In this document: one piece after another, positions 13,112 through 25,175 of the stretch
Layout: each line of letters begins with the position of its first letter
How positions within the stretch are numbered: the first letter of the stretch is position 1
Source of the DNA: Hydractinia symbiolongicarpus
Taxonomy: Eukaryota; Cnidaria; Hydrozoa; Anthoathecata; Hydractiniidae
Assembly (NCBI RefSeq): GCF_029227915.1
Contig: NC_079885.1
Location: forward strand, 4,776,001 to 4,840,000
Reading direction: 5' to 3'
DNA length: 64,000 nucleotides
Made by a program: the position numbers and the translations under genes
Notes under the pieces: generated by a model
Seen by the model: the letters and a program-made list of their open reading frames with translations, nothing else
Database searches by the model: none
What the model was told of the DNA's origin: nothing

Positions 13112-14516
13112 TTAAAGCGATACAACCTAGTAATATCCGAATAATATCGCTAAATACATGTTGGTGCGAATATGCCACGCAAGTGTTGTAACTCAAACAG
13201 ATTTATACCGCTATAAATTCAATGAAATGTAGTTTTTGAAACTGCTCCTATTTATTCAGTGCGTGCTAACGGCCAGGATTGGTCCCACAGTAAAAAAAGA
13301 CTTATTTATCTAACATATTAAACAAAGCGCTACCACAGAGCCTAGTGTAATCGCTGAATTCCAGCAATTATATCAAATTAAGAAGAATGTTATTCCTTGG
13401 AGTCCGGTTGGCTCATTTATCACATTTTTAAGGTCACAGTCCAGAACCAGTTAAATTAAGTCCCAAAGTAATCGTTTCACTGTAAAAAGCGATACAAATT
13501 AGTAATATCGGAAGAAGGTCACTAAATACATGTTGGGACGAATATGTGACGCAACCGTTGTAACTCAAACGGTTTGACACCGTTAGAAATTCAATGAAAT
13601 GTAGTTTTTGAAACTGTCTCTATTTCTTCAGCGCGAAGTAACGGCTAGGATTGGTCCCACAGTAAAATATGACTTATTTATCTTAATTTTTAAATAAAGA
13701 GCTACCACAGCGCCCAGTGTAATCGCTGAGTTCTAGCAATCATGTCAAATTAAGAAGAATGTGATTTCTTGTAGTCAAACTGGCTCATTTATCACATTCA
13801 TAAGGTCACAGTCCAAAGTCAGTTCAATTAAGTCCCACAGTCAAACGTTTCACTGTTTAAAGCGATACAACCTAGTAATATCCGAATAATATCGCTAAAT
13901 ACATGTTGGTGCGAATATGCTACGCAAGCGTTGTAACTCAAACAGATTTATGCCGCTATAAATTCAATGAAATGTAGTTTTTGAAAGTGCTCCTATTTAT
14001 TCAGCGCGGGCTCAAGGCCAGGATTGGTCCCACAGTAAAAAAAGACTTATTTATCTAAATTTTTAATTAAAGCGCTACCACAGAACCTAGTGAAATCGCT
14101 GAATTCCAGCAATCCTTTCAAATTAAAAAGGATGTTCTTCCTTCGAGTCCAATTGGCTCATTTATCACATTTATAAGGTCACAGTCCAGAATTAGTTCAA
14201 TTATATCCCACAGTCAATCGTTGCAATGTTAAAAGCGATGTAACTTAGTACTTTCGGAAAAATATCACTAAATACATGTTGGTACAAATATGTGACGCAA
14301 CAGTTTTAACTCAAACTGATTGATACCACCAAGAAGTCAATGAAATGTAGTTTTAGAGAATGTCTCTATTCTTTCAGCGCGTGCTAACGGCCAGGATTGG
14401 CACCACATTAAAAAAAGACTTATTTATCTAAATTATTACATAAAGCGCTACCACAGAGCCTAGTGTTATCGCTGAATTACAGCAATCATGTCAAATTAAG
14501 AATTAAGTCAAATTAA

Positions 14517-14585
14517 GAGTTACAACGGTTGCGTCACATATTCGTCCCAACATGTATTTAGTGACCTTCTTCCGATATTACTAAT
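14517..14585 (-). repeat. Inverted 69-bp monomer fragment, copy 1
   Basis: This segment is the exact reverse complement, 69 of 69 bases by direct comparison, of 13498-13566, which is the monomer portion from ATTAGTAATATCGG to CCGTTGTAACTC. On its left the monomer stops near +115, after two copies of TCAAATTAAG 17 bp apart. On its right the array resumes at about +19 of a B monomer (ACTTATTTATCTTAAT). The remainder of one monomer and the start of the next are missing, so this is a replacement rather than an inversion in place. Confidence 0.95.
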
Positions 14586-15370
14586 ATACTTATTTATCTT
14601 AATTTTTAAATAAAGAGCTACCACAGCGCCCAGTGTAATCGCTGAGTTCTAGCAATCATGTCAAATTAAGAAGAATGTGATTTCTTGTAGTCAAACTGGC
14701 TCATTTATCACATTCACAAGGTCACAGTCCAAAGTCAGTTCAATTAAGTCCCACAGTCAAACGTTTCACTGTTTAAAGCGATACAACCTAGTAATATCCG
14801 AATAATATCGCTAAATACATGTTGGTGCGAATATGTGACGCATCCGTTGTAACTCAAACGGTTTGACACCGTTAGAAAATCAATGAAATGTAGTTTTTGA
14901 AACTGTCTCTATTTCTTCAGCGTGGGCTAACGGCCAGGATTGGTCCCACAGCAAAAAATGACTTATTTATCTAAATTTTTAATTAAAGCGCTACCACAGA
15001 ACCTAGTGAAATCGCTGAATTCGAGCAATCATGTCAAATTAAAAAGAATGTTATTCCTTGGAGTCCAATTGGCTCATTTATCACATTTATAAGGTCACAG
15101 TCCAGAATCAGTCAAATTAAGTCCCACAGTAATCGTTTCACTGTTAAGAGCGATGCAACCTAGTAATATCCGAAAATCATCGCTAAATACATATTGGTAC
15201 GAATTTGCAACGCAACCGTTGTAACTCAAACGGATTTATATCGCTAAAAAATCAATGAAATGTAGTTTTTGAAACTGTTCCTATTTATTCAGCGCGTGCT
15301 AACGGCCAGGATTGGTCCCACAGTAAAAAAAGACTTATTTATCTAAATTTTTAATTAAAGCGCTACAACA

Positions 15371-15679
15371 GCGCCCAGTGTAATCGCTGAGTTCCAGCAA
15401 TCATGTCAAATTAAGAAGAATGTTATTTCTTGTAGTCTAATTGGCTCATTTATCACATTTATAAGGTCACAGTCCAGAATTAGTTCAATTATATTCCACA
15501 GTCAATCGTTGCAATGTTAAAAGCGATGTAACTTAGTACTTTCGGAAAAATATCACTAAATACATGTTGGTACGAATATGTGACGCAACAGTTTTAACTC
15601 GAACTGATTGATACCGCCAAGAAGTCAATGAAATGTAGTTTTTGAAACTGTCTCTATTTCTTCAGCGCGAACTGACTGC
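15371..15679 (+). repeat. Extra B monomer between 3,152-bp copies
   Basis: The stretch from about 15365 repeats the sequence found at 12586 and again at 15738, including CTTGTAGTCTAATTGG, TTATATTCCACAG and TTAGTACTTTCGG. It is a 373-bp tandem copy of the first monomer of copy 2. It looks like the footprint of the exchange that produced the larger duplication. Confidence 0.8.
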
Positions 15680-18522
15680 TAGGATTGGTCCTACAGTAAA
15701 AAATGACTTATTTATCTTAATTTTTAAAAAAAGAGCTACAACAGCGCCCAGTGTAATCGCTGAGTTCCAGCAATCATGTCAAATTAAGAAGAATGTTATT
15801 TCTTGTAGTCTAATTGGCTCATTTATCATATTTATAAGGTCACAGTCCAGAATTAGTTCAATTATATTCCACAGTCAATCGTTGCAATGTTAAAAGCGAT
15901 GTAACTTAGTACTTTCGGAAAAATATCACTAAATACATGTTGGTACGAATATGTGACGCAACAGTTTTAACTCGAACTGATTGATACCGCCAAGAAGTCA
16001 ATGAAATGTAGTTTTTGAAACTGTCTCTATTTCTTCAGCGCGAACTGACTGCTAGGATTGGTCCTACAGTAAAAAATGATTTATTTATCTTAATTTTTAA
16101 ATAAAGCGCTCCCACAGTGCCCAGTGTAATCTCTTAGTTCCAGCAATCATGTCAAATTAAGAAGAATGTTATTTCTTGTAGTCAAACTGGCTCATTTATC
16201 ACATTCATAAGTTCACAGTCCAGAGTCAGTTCAATTAAGTCCCACAGTCAAACGTTTCACTGTTTAAAGCGATACAACCTAGTAATATCCGAATAATATC
16301 GCTAAATACATGTTGGTGCGAATATGCCACGCAAGTGTTGTAACTCAAACAGATTTATACCGCTATAAATTCAATGAAATGTAGTTTTTGAAACTGCTCC
16401 TATTTATTCAGTGCGTGCTAACGGCCAGGATTGGTCCCACAGTAAAAAAAGACTTATTTATCTAACATATTAAACAAAGCGCTACCACAGAGCCTAGTGT
16501 AATCGCTGAATTCCAGCAATTATATCAAATTAAGAAGAATGTTATTCCTTGGAGTCCGGTTGGCTCATTTATCACATTTTTAAGGTCACAGTCCAGAACC
16601 AGTTAAATTAAGTCCCAAAGTAATCGTTTCACTGTAAAAAGCGATACAAATTAGTAATATCGGAAGAAGGTCACTAAATACATGTTGGGACGAATATGTG
16701 ACGCAACCGTTGTAACTCAAACGGTTTGACACCGTTAGAAATTCAATGAAATGTAGTTTTTGAAACTGTCTCTATTTCTTCAGCGCGAACTAACGGCTAG
16801 GATTGGTCCCACAGTAAAATATGACTTATTTATCTTAATTTTTAAATAAAGAGCTACCACAGCGCCCAGTGTAATCGCTGAGTTCTAGCAATCATGTCAA
16901 ATTAAGAAGAATGTGATTTCTTGTAGTCAAACTGGCTCATTAATCACATTCGTAAGGTCACAGTCCAAAGTCAGTTAAATTAAGTCCCACAGTCAAACGT
17001 TTCACTGTTTAAAGCGATACAACCTAGTAATATCCGAATAATATCGCTAAATACATGTTGGTGCGAATATGCTACGCAAGCGTTGTAACTCAAACAGATT
17101 TATGCCGCTATAAATTCAATGAAATGTAGTTTTTGAAAGTGCTCCTATTTATTCAGCGCGGGCTCAAGGCCAGGATTGGTCCCACAGTAAAAAAAGACTT
17201 ATTTATCTAAATTTTTAATTAAAGCGCTACCACAGAACCTAGTGAAATCGCTGAATTCCAGCAATCCTTTCAAATTAAAAAGGATGTTCTTCCTTCTAGT
17301 CCAATTGGCTCATTTATCACATTTATAAGGTCACAGTCCAGAATTAGTTCAATTATATCCCACAGTCAATCGTTGCAATGTTAAAAGCGATGTAACTTAG
17401 TACTTTCGGAAAAATATCACTAAATACATGTTGGTACAAATATGTGACGCAACAGTTTTAACTCAAACTGATTGATACCACCAAGAAGTCAATGAAATGT
17501 AGTTTTAGAGAATGTCTCTATTCTTTCAGCGCGTGCTAACGGCCAGGATTGGCACCACATTAAAAAAAGACTTATTTATCTAAATTATTACATAAAGCGC
17601 TACCACAGAGCCTAGTGTTATCGCTGAATTACAGCAATCATGTCAAATTAAGAATTAAGTCAAATTAAGAGTTACAACGGTTGCGTCACATATTCGTCCC
17701 AACATGTATTTAGTGACCTTCTTCCGATATTACTAATATACTTATTTATCTTAATTTTTAAATAAAGAGCTATCACAGCGCCCAGTGTAATCGCTGAGTT
17801 CTAGCAATCATGTCAAATTAAGAAGAATGTGATTTCTTGTAGTCAAACTGGCTCATTTATCACATTCACAAGGTCACAGTCCAAAGTCAGTTCAATTAAG
17901 TCCCACAGTCAAACGTTTCACTGTTTAAAGCGATACAACCTAGTAATATCCGAATAATATCGCTAAATACATGTTGGTGCGAATATGTGACGCATCCGTT
18001 GTAACTCAAATGGTTTGACACCGTTAGAAAATCAATGAAATGTAGTTTTTGAAACTGTCTCTATTTCTTCAGCGCGGGCTAACGGCCAGGATTGGTCCCA
18101 CAGCAAAAAATGACTTATTTATCTAAATTTTTAATTAAAGCGCTACCACAGAACCTAGTGAAATCGCTGAATTCGAGCAATCATGTCAAATTAAAAAGAA
18201 TGTTATTCCTTGGAGTCCAATTGGCTCATTTATCACATTTATAAGGTCACAGTCCAGAATCAGTCAAATTAAGTCCCACAGTAATCGTTTCACTGTTAAG
18301 AGCGATGCAACCTAGTAATATCCGAAAATCATCGCTAAATACATATTGGTACGAATTTGCAACGCAACCGTTGTAACTCAAACGGATTTATATCGCTAAA
18401 AAATCAATGAAATGTAGTTTTTGAAACTGTTCCTATTTATTCAGCGCGTGCTAACGGCCAGGATTGGTCCCACAGTAAAAAAAGACTTATTTATCTAAAT
18501 TTTTAATTAAAGCGCTACAACA
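15680..18522 (+). repeat. 3,152-bp-offset segmental duplication, copy 2
   Basis: Monomer landmarks lie at 15689, 16062, 16435, 16807, 17180, 17553, 18096 and 18468. Copy 2 repeats copy 1 including the long 543-bp interval with the inverted scar. Single-base differences are few by eye, for example GCGGGC for GTGGGC near 18074 and CTATCACAG for CTACCACAG near 17769. Confidence 0.88.
17669..17737 (-). repeat. Inverted 69-bp monomer fragment, copy 2
   Basis: This is the same reverse-complement segment as at 14517-14585, displaced by exactly 3,152 bp and with the same left and right breakpoints. Its presence in both large copies shows that the inversion came before the segmental duplication. Confidence 0.95.
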
Positions 18523-20332
18523 GAACCTAGTAAAATCGCTGAATTCCAGCAATCATGTCAAATTAAGAAGAATGTTATTCCTTGGAGTCCGGTTGGCTCA
18601 TTTATCACATTTTTAAGGTCACAGTCCAGAATCAGTTCAATTAAGTCGCACAGTCAATCGTTTCACTGTTAAAAGCGATACAACTTAGTAATATCGGAAA
18701 AAGGTCACTAAATACATGTTGGTACGAATATGTGACGCATCCGTTGTAACTCAAACGGTTTGACACCGTTAGAAAATCAATGAAATGTAGTTTTTGAAAC
18801 TGTCTCTATTTCTTCAGCGCAAACTAACGGCCAGGATTGGTCCCACAGTAAAAAATGACTTATTTATCTTAATTTTTAAATAAAGAGCTACCACAGCGCC
18901 CAGTGTAATCGCTGAGTTCCAGCAATCATGTCAAATTAAGAAGAATGTTATTTCTTGTAGTCAAACTGGCTCATTTATCGCATTCATAAGGTCACAGTCC
19001 AAATTCAGTTCAATTAAGTCCCACAGTCAAACGTTCCACCGTTTAAAGCGATACAACCTAGTAATTTCCGAATAATATCGCTAAATACATGTTGGTGCGA
19101 ATATGCCACGCAAGCGTTGTAACTCAAACAGATTTATACCGCTATAAATTCAATGAAATGTAGTTTTTGAAACTGCTCCTATTTATTCAGCGCGTGCTAA
19201 CGGCCAGGATTATTCCCACAATAAAAAAAGACTTATTTATCTAAATTATTAAACAAAGCGCTACCACAGAGCCTAGTGTAATCGCTGAATTCCAGCAATC
19301 ATGTCAAATTAAGAAGAATGTTATTCCTTGGAGTCCGGTTGGCTCATTTATCACATTTTTAAGGTCACAGTCCAGAATCAGTTCAATTAAGTCGCACAGT
19401 CAATCGTTTCACTGTTAAAAGCGATGCAACTTAGTAATATCGGAAAAAGGTCACTAAATTCATGTTGGTACGAATATGTGACGCAACCGTTGTAACTCAA
19501 ACGGTTTGACGCCGTTAGAAAATCAATGAAATGTAGTTTTTGAAACTGTCTCTATTTCTTCAGCGCAAACTAACGGCTAGGATTGGTCTCACAGTAAAAA
19601 ATGACTTATTTATCTTAATTTTTAAATAAAGAGCTACCACAGCGCCCAGTGTAATCGCTGAGTTCCAGCAATCATGTCAAATTAAGAAGAATGTTATTTC
19701 TTGTAGTCAAACTGGCTCATTTATCACATTCATAAGGTCACAGTCCAAAGTCAGTTCAATTAAGTCCCACAGTCAAACGTTTCACTGTTTAAAGCGATAC
19801 AACCTAGTAATTTCCGAATAATATCGCTAAATTCATGTTGGTACGAATATGTGACGCAACCGTTGTAACTCAAACGGTTTGACACCGTTAGAAAATCAAT
19901 GAAATGTAGTTTTTGAAACTGTCTCTATTTCTTCAGCGCAAACTAACGGCTAGGATTGGTCTCACAGTAAAAAATGACTTATTTATCTTAATTTTTAAAT
20001 AAAGAGCTACCACAGCGACCAGTGTAATCGCTGAGTTCCAGCAATCATGTCAAATTAAGAAGAATGTTATTTCTTGTAGTCAAACTGGCTCATTTATCAC
20101 ATTCATAAGGTCACAGTCCAAAGTCAGTTCAATTAAGTCCCACAGTCAAACGTTTCACTGTTTAAAGCGATACAACCTAGTAATATCCGAATAATATCGC
20201 TAAATACATGTTGGTGCAAATATGCCACGCAAGCGTTGTAACTCAAACAGATTTATACCGCTATAATTTCAATGAAATGTAGTTTTTGAAACTGCTCCTA
20301 TTTATTCAGCGCGTGCTAACGGCCAGGATTGG
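18523..20332 (+). repeat. Mixed A/B monomers, no strict HOR
   Basis: Monomers start at 18841, 19214, 19587 and 19960. The pair at 19587 and 19960 are B monomers with TCTCACAG heads and form a 373-bp local duplication. The A monomer at 19214 carries the head CCACAATAAAAAAAGAC with AAATTATTAAACAAAGCG, which becomes common from here to about 32 kb. Confidence 0.8.
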
Positions 20333-21077
20333 TCCCACAATAAAAAAAGACTTATTTAACTAAATTATTAAACAAAGCGCTACCACAGAGCCTAGTGTAA
20401 TCGCTGAATTCCAGCAATCATGTCAAATTAAGAAGAATGTTATTCCTTGGAGTCCAATTGGCTCATTTATCACATTTATAAGGTCACAGTCCAGAATCAG
20501 TCAAATTAAGTCCCACAGTAATCGTTTCACTGTTAAGAGCGATGCAGCCTAGTAATATCCGAAAATCATCGCTAAATACATATTGGTACGAATTTGCAAC
20601 GCAACCGTTGTAACTTAAACGGATTTATATCGCTAGAAAATCACTGAAATGTAGTTTTTGAAACTGTTTCTATTTATTCAGCGCGTGCTAACGGCCAGGA
20701 TTGGTCCCAAAATAAAAAAAGACTTATTTATCTAAATTATTAAACAAAGAGCTACCACAGCGACCAGTGTAATCGCTGAGTTCCAGCAATCATGTCAAAT
20801 TAAGAAGAATGTTATTTCTTGTAGTCAAACTGGCTCATTTATCACATTCATAAGGTCACAGTCCGAAGTCAGTTCAATTAAGTCCCACAGTCAAACGTTT
20901 CACTGTTTAAAGCGATACAACCTAGTAATTTCCGAATAATATCGCTAAATACATGTTGGTGCGAATATGCCACGCAACCGTTGTAACTCAAACGGATTTA
21001 TATCGCTAGAAAATCACTGAAATGTAGTTTTTGAAACTGTTCCTATTTATTCAGCGCGTGCTAACGGCCAGGATTGG
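20333..21077 (+). repeat. 745-bp dimer, first copy
   Basis: Monomers at 20333 and 20705 form a dimer repeated at 21078 and 21450 and again at 22568 and 22940. Shared private variants are GAATCAGTCAAATTAAG, GATGCAGCCTAG and ACATATTGGTACG in the first monomer and CACAGTCCGAAGTCAG in the second. Confidence 0.82.
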
Positions 21078-22567
21078 TCCCACAGTAAAAAAAGACTTAT
21101 TTATCTAAATTATTAAACAAAGCGCTACCACAGAGCCTAGTGTAATCGCTGAATTCCAGCAATCATGTCAAATTAAGAAGAATGTTATTCCTTGGAGTCC
21201 AATTGGCTCATTTATCACATTTATAAGGCCACAGTCCAGAATCAGTCAAATTAAGTCCCACAGTAATCGTTTCACTGTTAAGAGCGATGCAGCCTAGTAA
21301 TATCCGAAAATCATCGCTAAATACATATTGGTACGAATTTGCAACGCAACCGTTGTAACTTAAACGGATTTATATCGCTAGAAAATCACTGAAATGTAGT
21401 TTTTGAAACTGTTTCTATTTATTCAGCGCGTGCTAACGGCCAGGATTGGTCCCAAAATAAAAAAAGACTTATTTATCTAAATTATTAAACAAAGCGCTAC
21501 CACAGAGCCTAGTGTAATCGCTGAATTCCAGCAATCATGTCAAATTAAGAAGAATGTTATTTCTTGTAGTCAAACTGGCTCATTTATCACATTCATAAGG
21601 TCACAGTCCGAAGTCAGTTCAATTAAGTCCCACAGTCAAACGTTTCACTGTTTAAAGCGATACAACCTAGTAATTTCCGAATAATATCGCTAAATACATG
21701 TTGGTGCGAATATGCCACGCAACCGTTGTAACTCAAACGGATTTATATCGCTAGAAAATCAATGAAATGTAGTTTTTGAAACTGTTCCTATTTATTCAGC
21801 GCGTGCTAACGGCCAGGATTGGTCCCACAGTAAAAAAAGACTTATTTATCTAAATTTTTAATAAAAGCGCTACCACAGATCCTAGTAAAATCGCTGAATT
21901 CCAGCAATCCTTTCAAATTAAAAAGGATGTTATTCCTTGGAGTCCAATTGGCCCATTTATCACATTTATAAGGTCACAGTCCAGAATTAGTTCAATTAAA
22001 TCCCACAGTCAATCGTTGCAATGTTAAAAGCGATGTAACTTAGTACTTTCGGAAAAATATCACTAAATACATGTTGGTACGAATATGTGACGCAACAGTT
22101 GTAACTCAAACTGATTGATACCGCCAAGAAGTCAAGGAAATGTAGTTTTTTAGAATGTCTCTATTCCTTCAGCGCGTGCTAACGGCCAGGATTGGTACCA
22201 CATTAAAAAAGACTTATTTATCTAAATTATTACATAAAGTGCTACCACAGAGCCTAGTGTTATCGCTGAATTACAGCAATCATGTCAAATTAAGAAGAAT
22301 GTTATTCCTTGGAGTCCGGTTGGCTCATTTATCACATTTTTAAAGTCACAGTCCAGAATCAGTTCAATTAAGTCGCACAGTCAATCGTTTCACTGTTAAA
22401 AGCGATGCAACTTAGTAATATCGGAAAAAGGTCACTAAATTCATGTTGGTACGAAAATGTGACGCAACCGTTGTAACTCAAACAGATTTATACCGCTATA
22501 ATTTCAATGAAATGTAGTTTTTGAAACTGCTCCTATTTATTCAGCGCGTGTTAACGGCCAGGATTGG
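21078..22567 (+). repeat. 1,490-bp tetramer HOR, copy 1
   Basis: Four monomers (21078, 21450, 21823, 22196) are followed by four counterparts at an offset of 1,490 bp. The third is an A monomer with GCCCATTTATCAC and TTAGTACTTTCGG. The fourth has the TACCACATT head. The chance open frame at 22155-22343 reappears at 23645 only because 1,490 bp carries the same bases. Confidence 0.87.
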
Positions 22568-24057
22568 TCCCACAATAAAAAAAGACTTATTTATCTAAAT
22601 TATTAAACAAAGCGCTACCACAGAGCCTAGTGTAATCGCTGAATTCCAGCAATCATGTCAAATTAAGAAGAATGTTATTCCTTGGAGTCCAATTGGCTCA
22701 TTTATCACATTTATAAGGTCACAGTCCAGAATCAGTCAAATTAAGTCCCACAGTAATCGTTTCACTGTTAAGAGCAATGCAGCCTAGTAATATCCGAAAA
22801 TCATCGCTAAATACATATTGGTACGAATTTGCAACGCAACCGTTGTAACTCAAACGGATTTATATCGCTAGAAAATCACTGAAATGTAGTTTTTGAAACT
22901 GTTTCTATTTATTCAGCGCGTGCTAACGGCCAGGATTGGTCCCACAATAAAAAAAGACTTATTTATCTAAATTATTAAACAAAGCGCTACCACAGAGCCT
23001 AGTGTAATCGCTGAATTCCAGCAATCATGTCAAATTAAGAAGAATGTTATTTCTTGTAGTCAAACTGGCTCATTTATCACATTCATAAGGTCACAGTCCG
23101 AAGTCAGTTCAATTAAGTCCCACAGTCAAACGTTTCACTGTTTAAAGCGATACAACCTAGTAATTTCCGAATAATATCGCTAAATACATGTTGGTGCGAA
23201 TATGCCACGCAAGCGTTGTAACTCAAACGGATTTATATCGCTAGAAAATCACTGAAATGTAGTTTTTGAAACTGTTCCTATTTATTCAGCGCGTGCTAAC
23301 GGCCAGGATTGGTTCCACAGTAAAAAAAGACTTATTTATCTAAATTTTTAATAAAAGAGCTACCACAGAACCTAGTAAAATCGCTGAATTCCAGCAATCC
23401 TTTCAAATTAAAAAGGATGTTATTCCTTGGAGTCCAATTGGCCCATTTATCACATTTATAAGGTCACAGTCCAGAATTAGTTCAATTAAATCCCACAGTC
23501 AATCGTTGCAATGTTAAAAGCGATGTAAATTAGTACTTTCGGAAAAATATCACTAAATACATGTTGGTACGAATATGTGACGCAACAGTTGTAACTCAAA
23601 CTGATTGATACCGCCAAGAAGTCAAGTAAATGTAGTTTTTTAGAATGTCTCTATTCCTTCAGCGCGTGCTAACGGCCAGGATTGGTACCACATTAAAAAA
23701 GACTTATTTATCTAAATTATTACATAAAGTGCTACCACAGAGCCTAGTGTTATCGCTGAATTACAGCAATCATGTCAAATTAAGAAGAATGTTATTCCTT
23801 GGAGTCCGGTTGGCTCATTTATCACATTTTTAAGGTCACAGTCCAGAATCAGTTCAATTAAGTCGCACAGTCAATCGTTTCACTGTTAAAAGCGATGCAA
23901 CTTAGTAATATCGGAAAAAGGTCACTAAATTCATGTTGGTACGAAAATGTGACGCAACCGTTGTAACTCAAACGGTTTGACACCGTTAGAAAATCAATGA
24001 AATGTAGTTTTTGAAACTGTCTCTATTTCTTCAGCGCAAACTAACGGCTAGGATTGG
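22568..24057 (+). repeat. 1,490-bp tetramer HOR, copy 2
   Basis: Monomers start at 22568, 22940, 23313 and 23686 and match copy 1 monomer by monomer. The last two also begin the 1,863-bp pentamer described next, so the HOR definitions overlap and the period changes from four to five monomers. Confidence 0.87.
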
Positions 24058-25175
24058 TCTCACAGTAAAAAATGACTTATTTATCTCAATTTTTAAATAA
24101 AGAGCTACCACAGCGACCAGTGTAATCGCTGAGTTCCAGCAATCATGTCAAATTAAGAAGAATGTTATTTCTTGTAGTCAAACTGGCTCATTTATCACAT
24201 TCATAAGGTTACAGTCCAAAGTCAGTTCAATTAAGTCCCACAGTCAAACGTTTCACTGTTTAAAGCGATACAACCTAGTAATATCCGAATAATATCGCTA
24301 AATACATGTTGGTGCAAATATGCCACGCAAGCGTTGTAACTCAAACAGATTTATACCGCTATAATTTCAATGAAATGTAGTTTTTGAAACTGCTCCTATT
24401 TATTCAGCGCGTGCTAACGGCCAGGATTGGTCCCACAATAAAAAAAGACTTATTTATCTAAATTATTAAACAAAGCGCTACCACAGAGCCTAGTGTAATC
24501 GCTGAGTTCCAGCAATCATGTCAAATTAAGAAGAATGTTATTTCTTGTAGTCAAACTGGCTCATTTATCACATTCATAAGGTCACAGTCCGAAGTCAGTT
24601 CAATTAAGTCCCACAGTCAAACGTTTCACTGTTTAAAGCGATACAACCTAGTAATTTCCGAATAATATCGCTAAATACATGTTGGTGCGAATATGCCACG
24701 CAAGCGTTGTAACTCAAATAGATTTATACCGCTATAAATTCAATGAAATGTAGTTTTTGAAACTGCTTCTATTTATTCAGCGCGTGCTAACGGCCAGGAT
24801 TGGTCCCACAATAAAAAAAGACTTATTTATCTAAATTATTAAACAAGGCGCTACCACAGAGCCTAGTGTAATCGCTGAATTCCAGCAATCATGTCAAATT
24901 AAGAAGAATGTTATTCCTTGGAGTCCAATTGGCTCATTTATCACATTTATAAGGTCGCAGTCCAGAATCAGTCAAATTAAGTCCCACAGTAATCGTTTCA
25001 CTGTTAAGAGCGATGCAGCCTAGTAATATCCGAAAATCATCGCTAAATACATATTGGTACGAATTTGCAACGCAACCGTTGTAACTCAAACGGATTTATA
25101 TCGCTAGAAAATCACTGAGATGTAGTTTTTGAAACTGTTCCTATTTATTCAGCGCGTGCTAACGGCCAGGATTGG
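23313..25175 (+). repeat. 1,863-bp pentamer HOR, copy 1
   Basis: Monomers start at 23313, 23686, 24058, 24431 and 24804. The unit contains the TACCACATT A monomer, a B monomer with TCTCACAG, an A/B hybrid with CCACAATAAAA and TTGTAGTCAAACTGG, and the A monomer with GATGCAGCCTAG. Confidence 0.85.

Larger units (their letters stand above)
12528..15370 (+). repeat. 3,152-bp-offset segmental duplication, copy 1
   Basis: Monomer landmarks lie at 12537, 12910, 13283, 13655, 14028, 14401, 14944 and 15316. Each is matched 3,152 bp downstream. The interval 14401-14944 is 543 bp long because it contains the inverted 69-bp scar. The copies diverge at 15371/18523, where the head switches from GCGCCCAGTG to GAACCTAG. 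A further copy of the first monomer lies between the two blocks, so the offset is 2,779 bp of block plus 373 bp. Confidence 0.88.

Noticed and set aside
14517-14585. A hairpin-forming terminator or stem at the inverted segment
   Set aside because: The partner strand lies about 950 bp upstream and the segment is a displaced monomer fragment; there is no gene for it to terminate.
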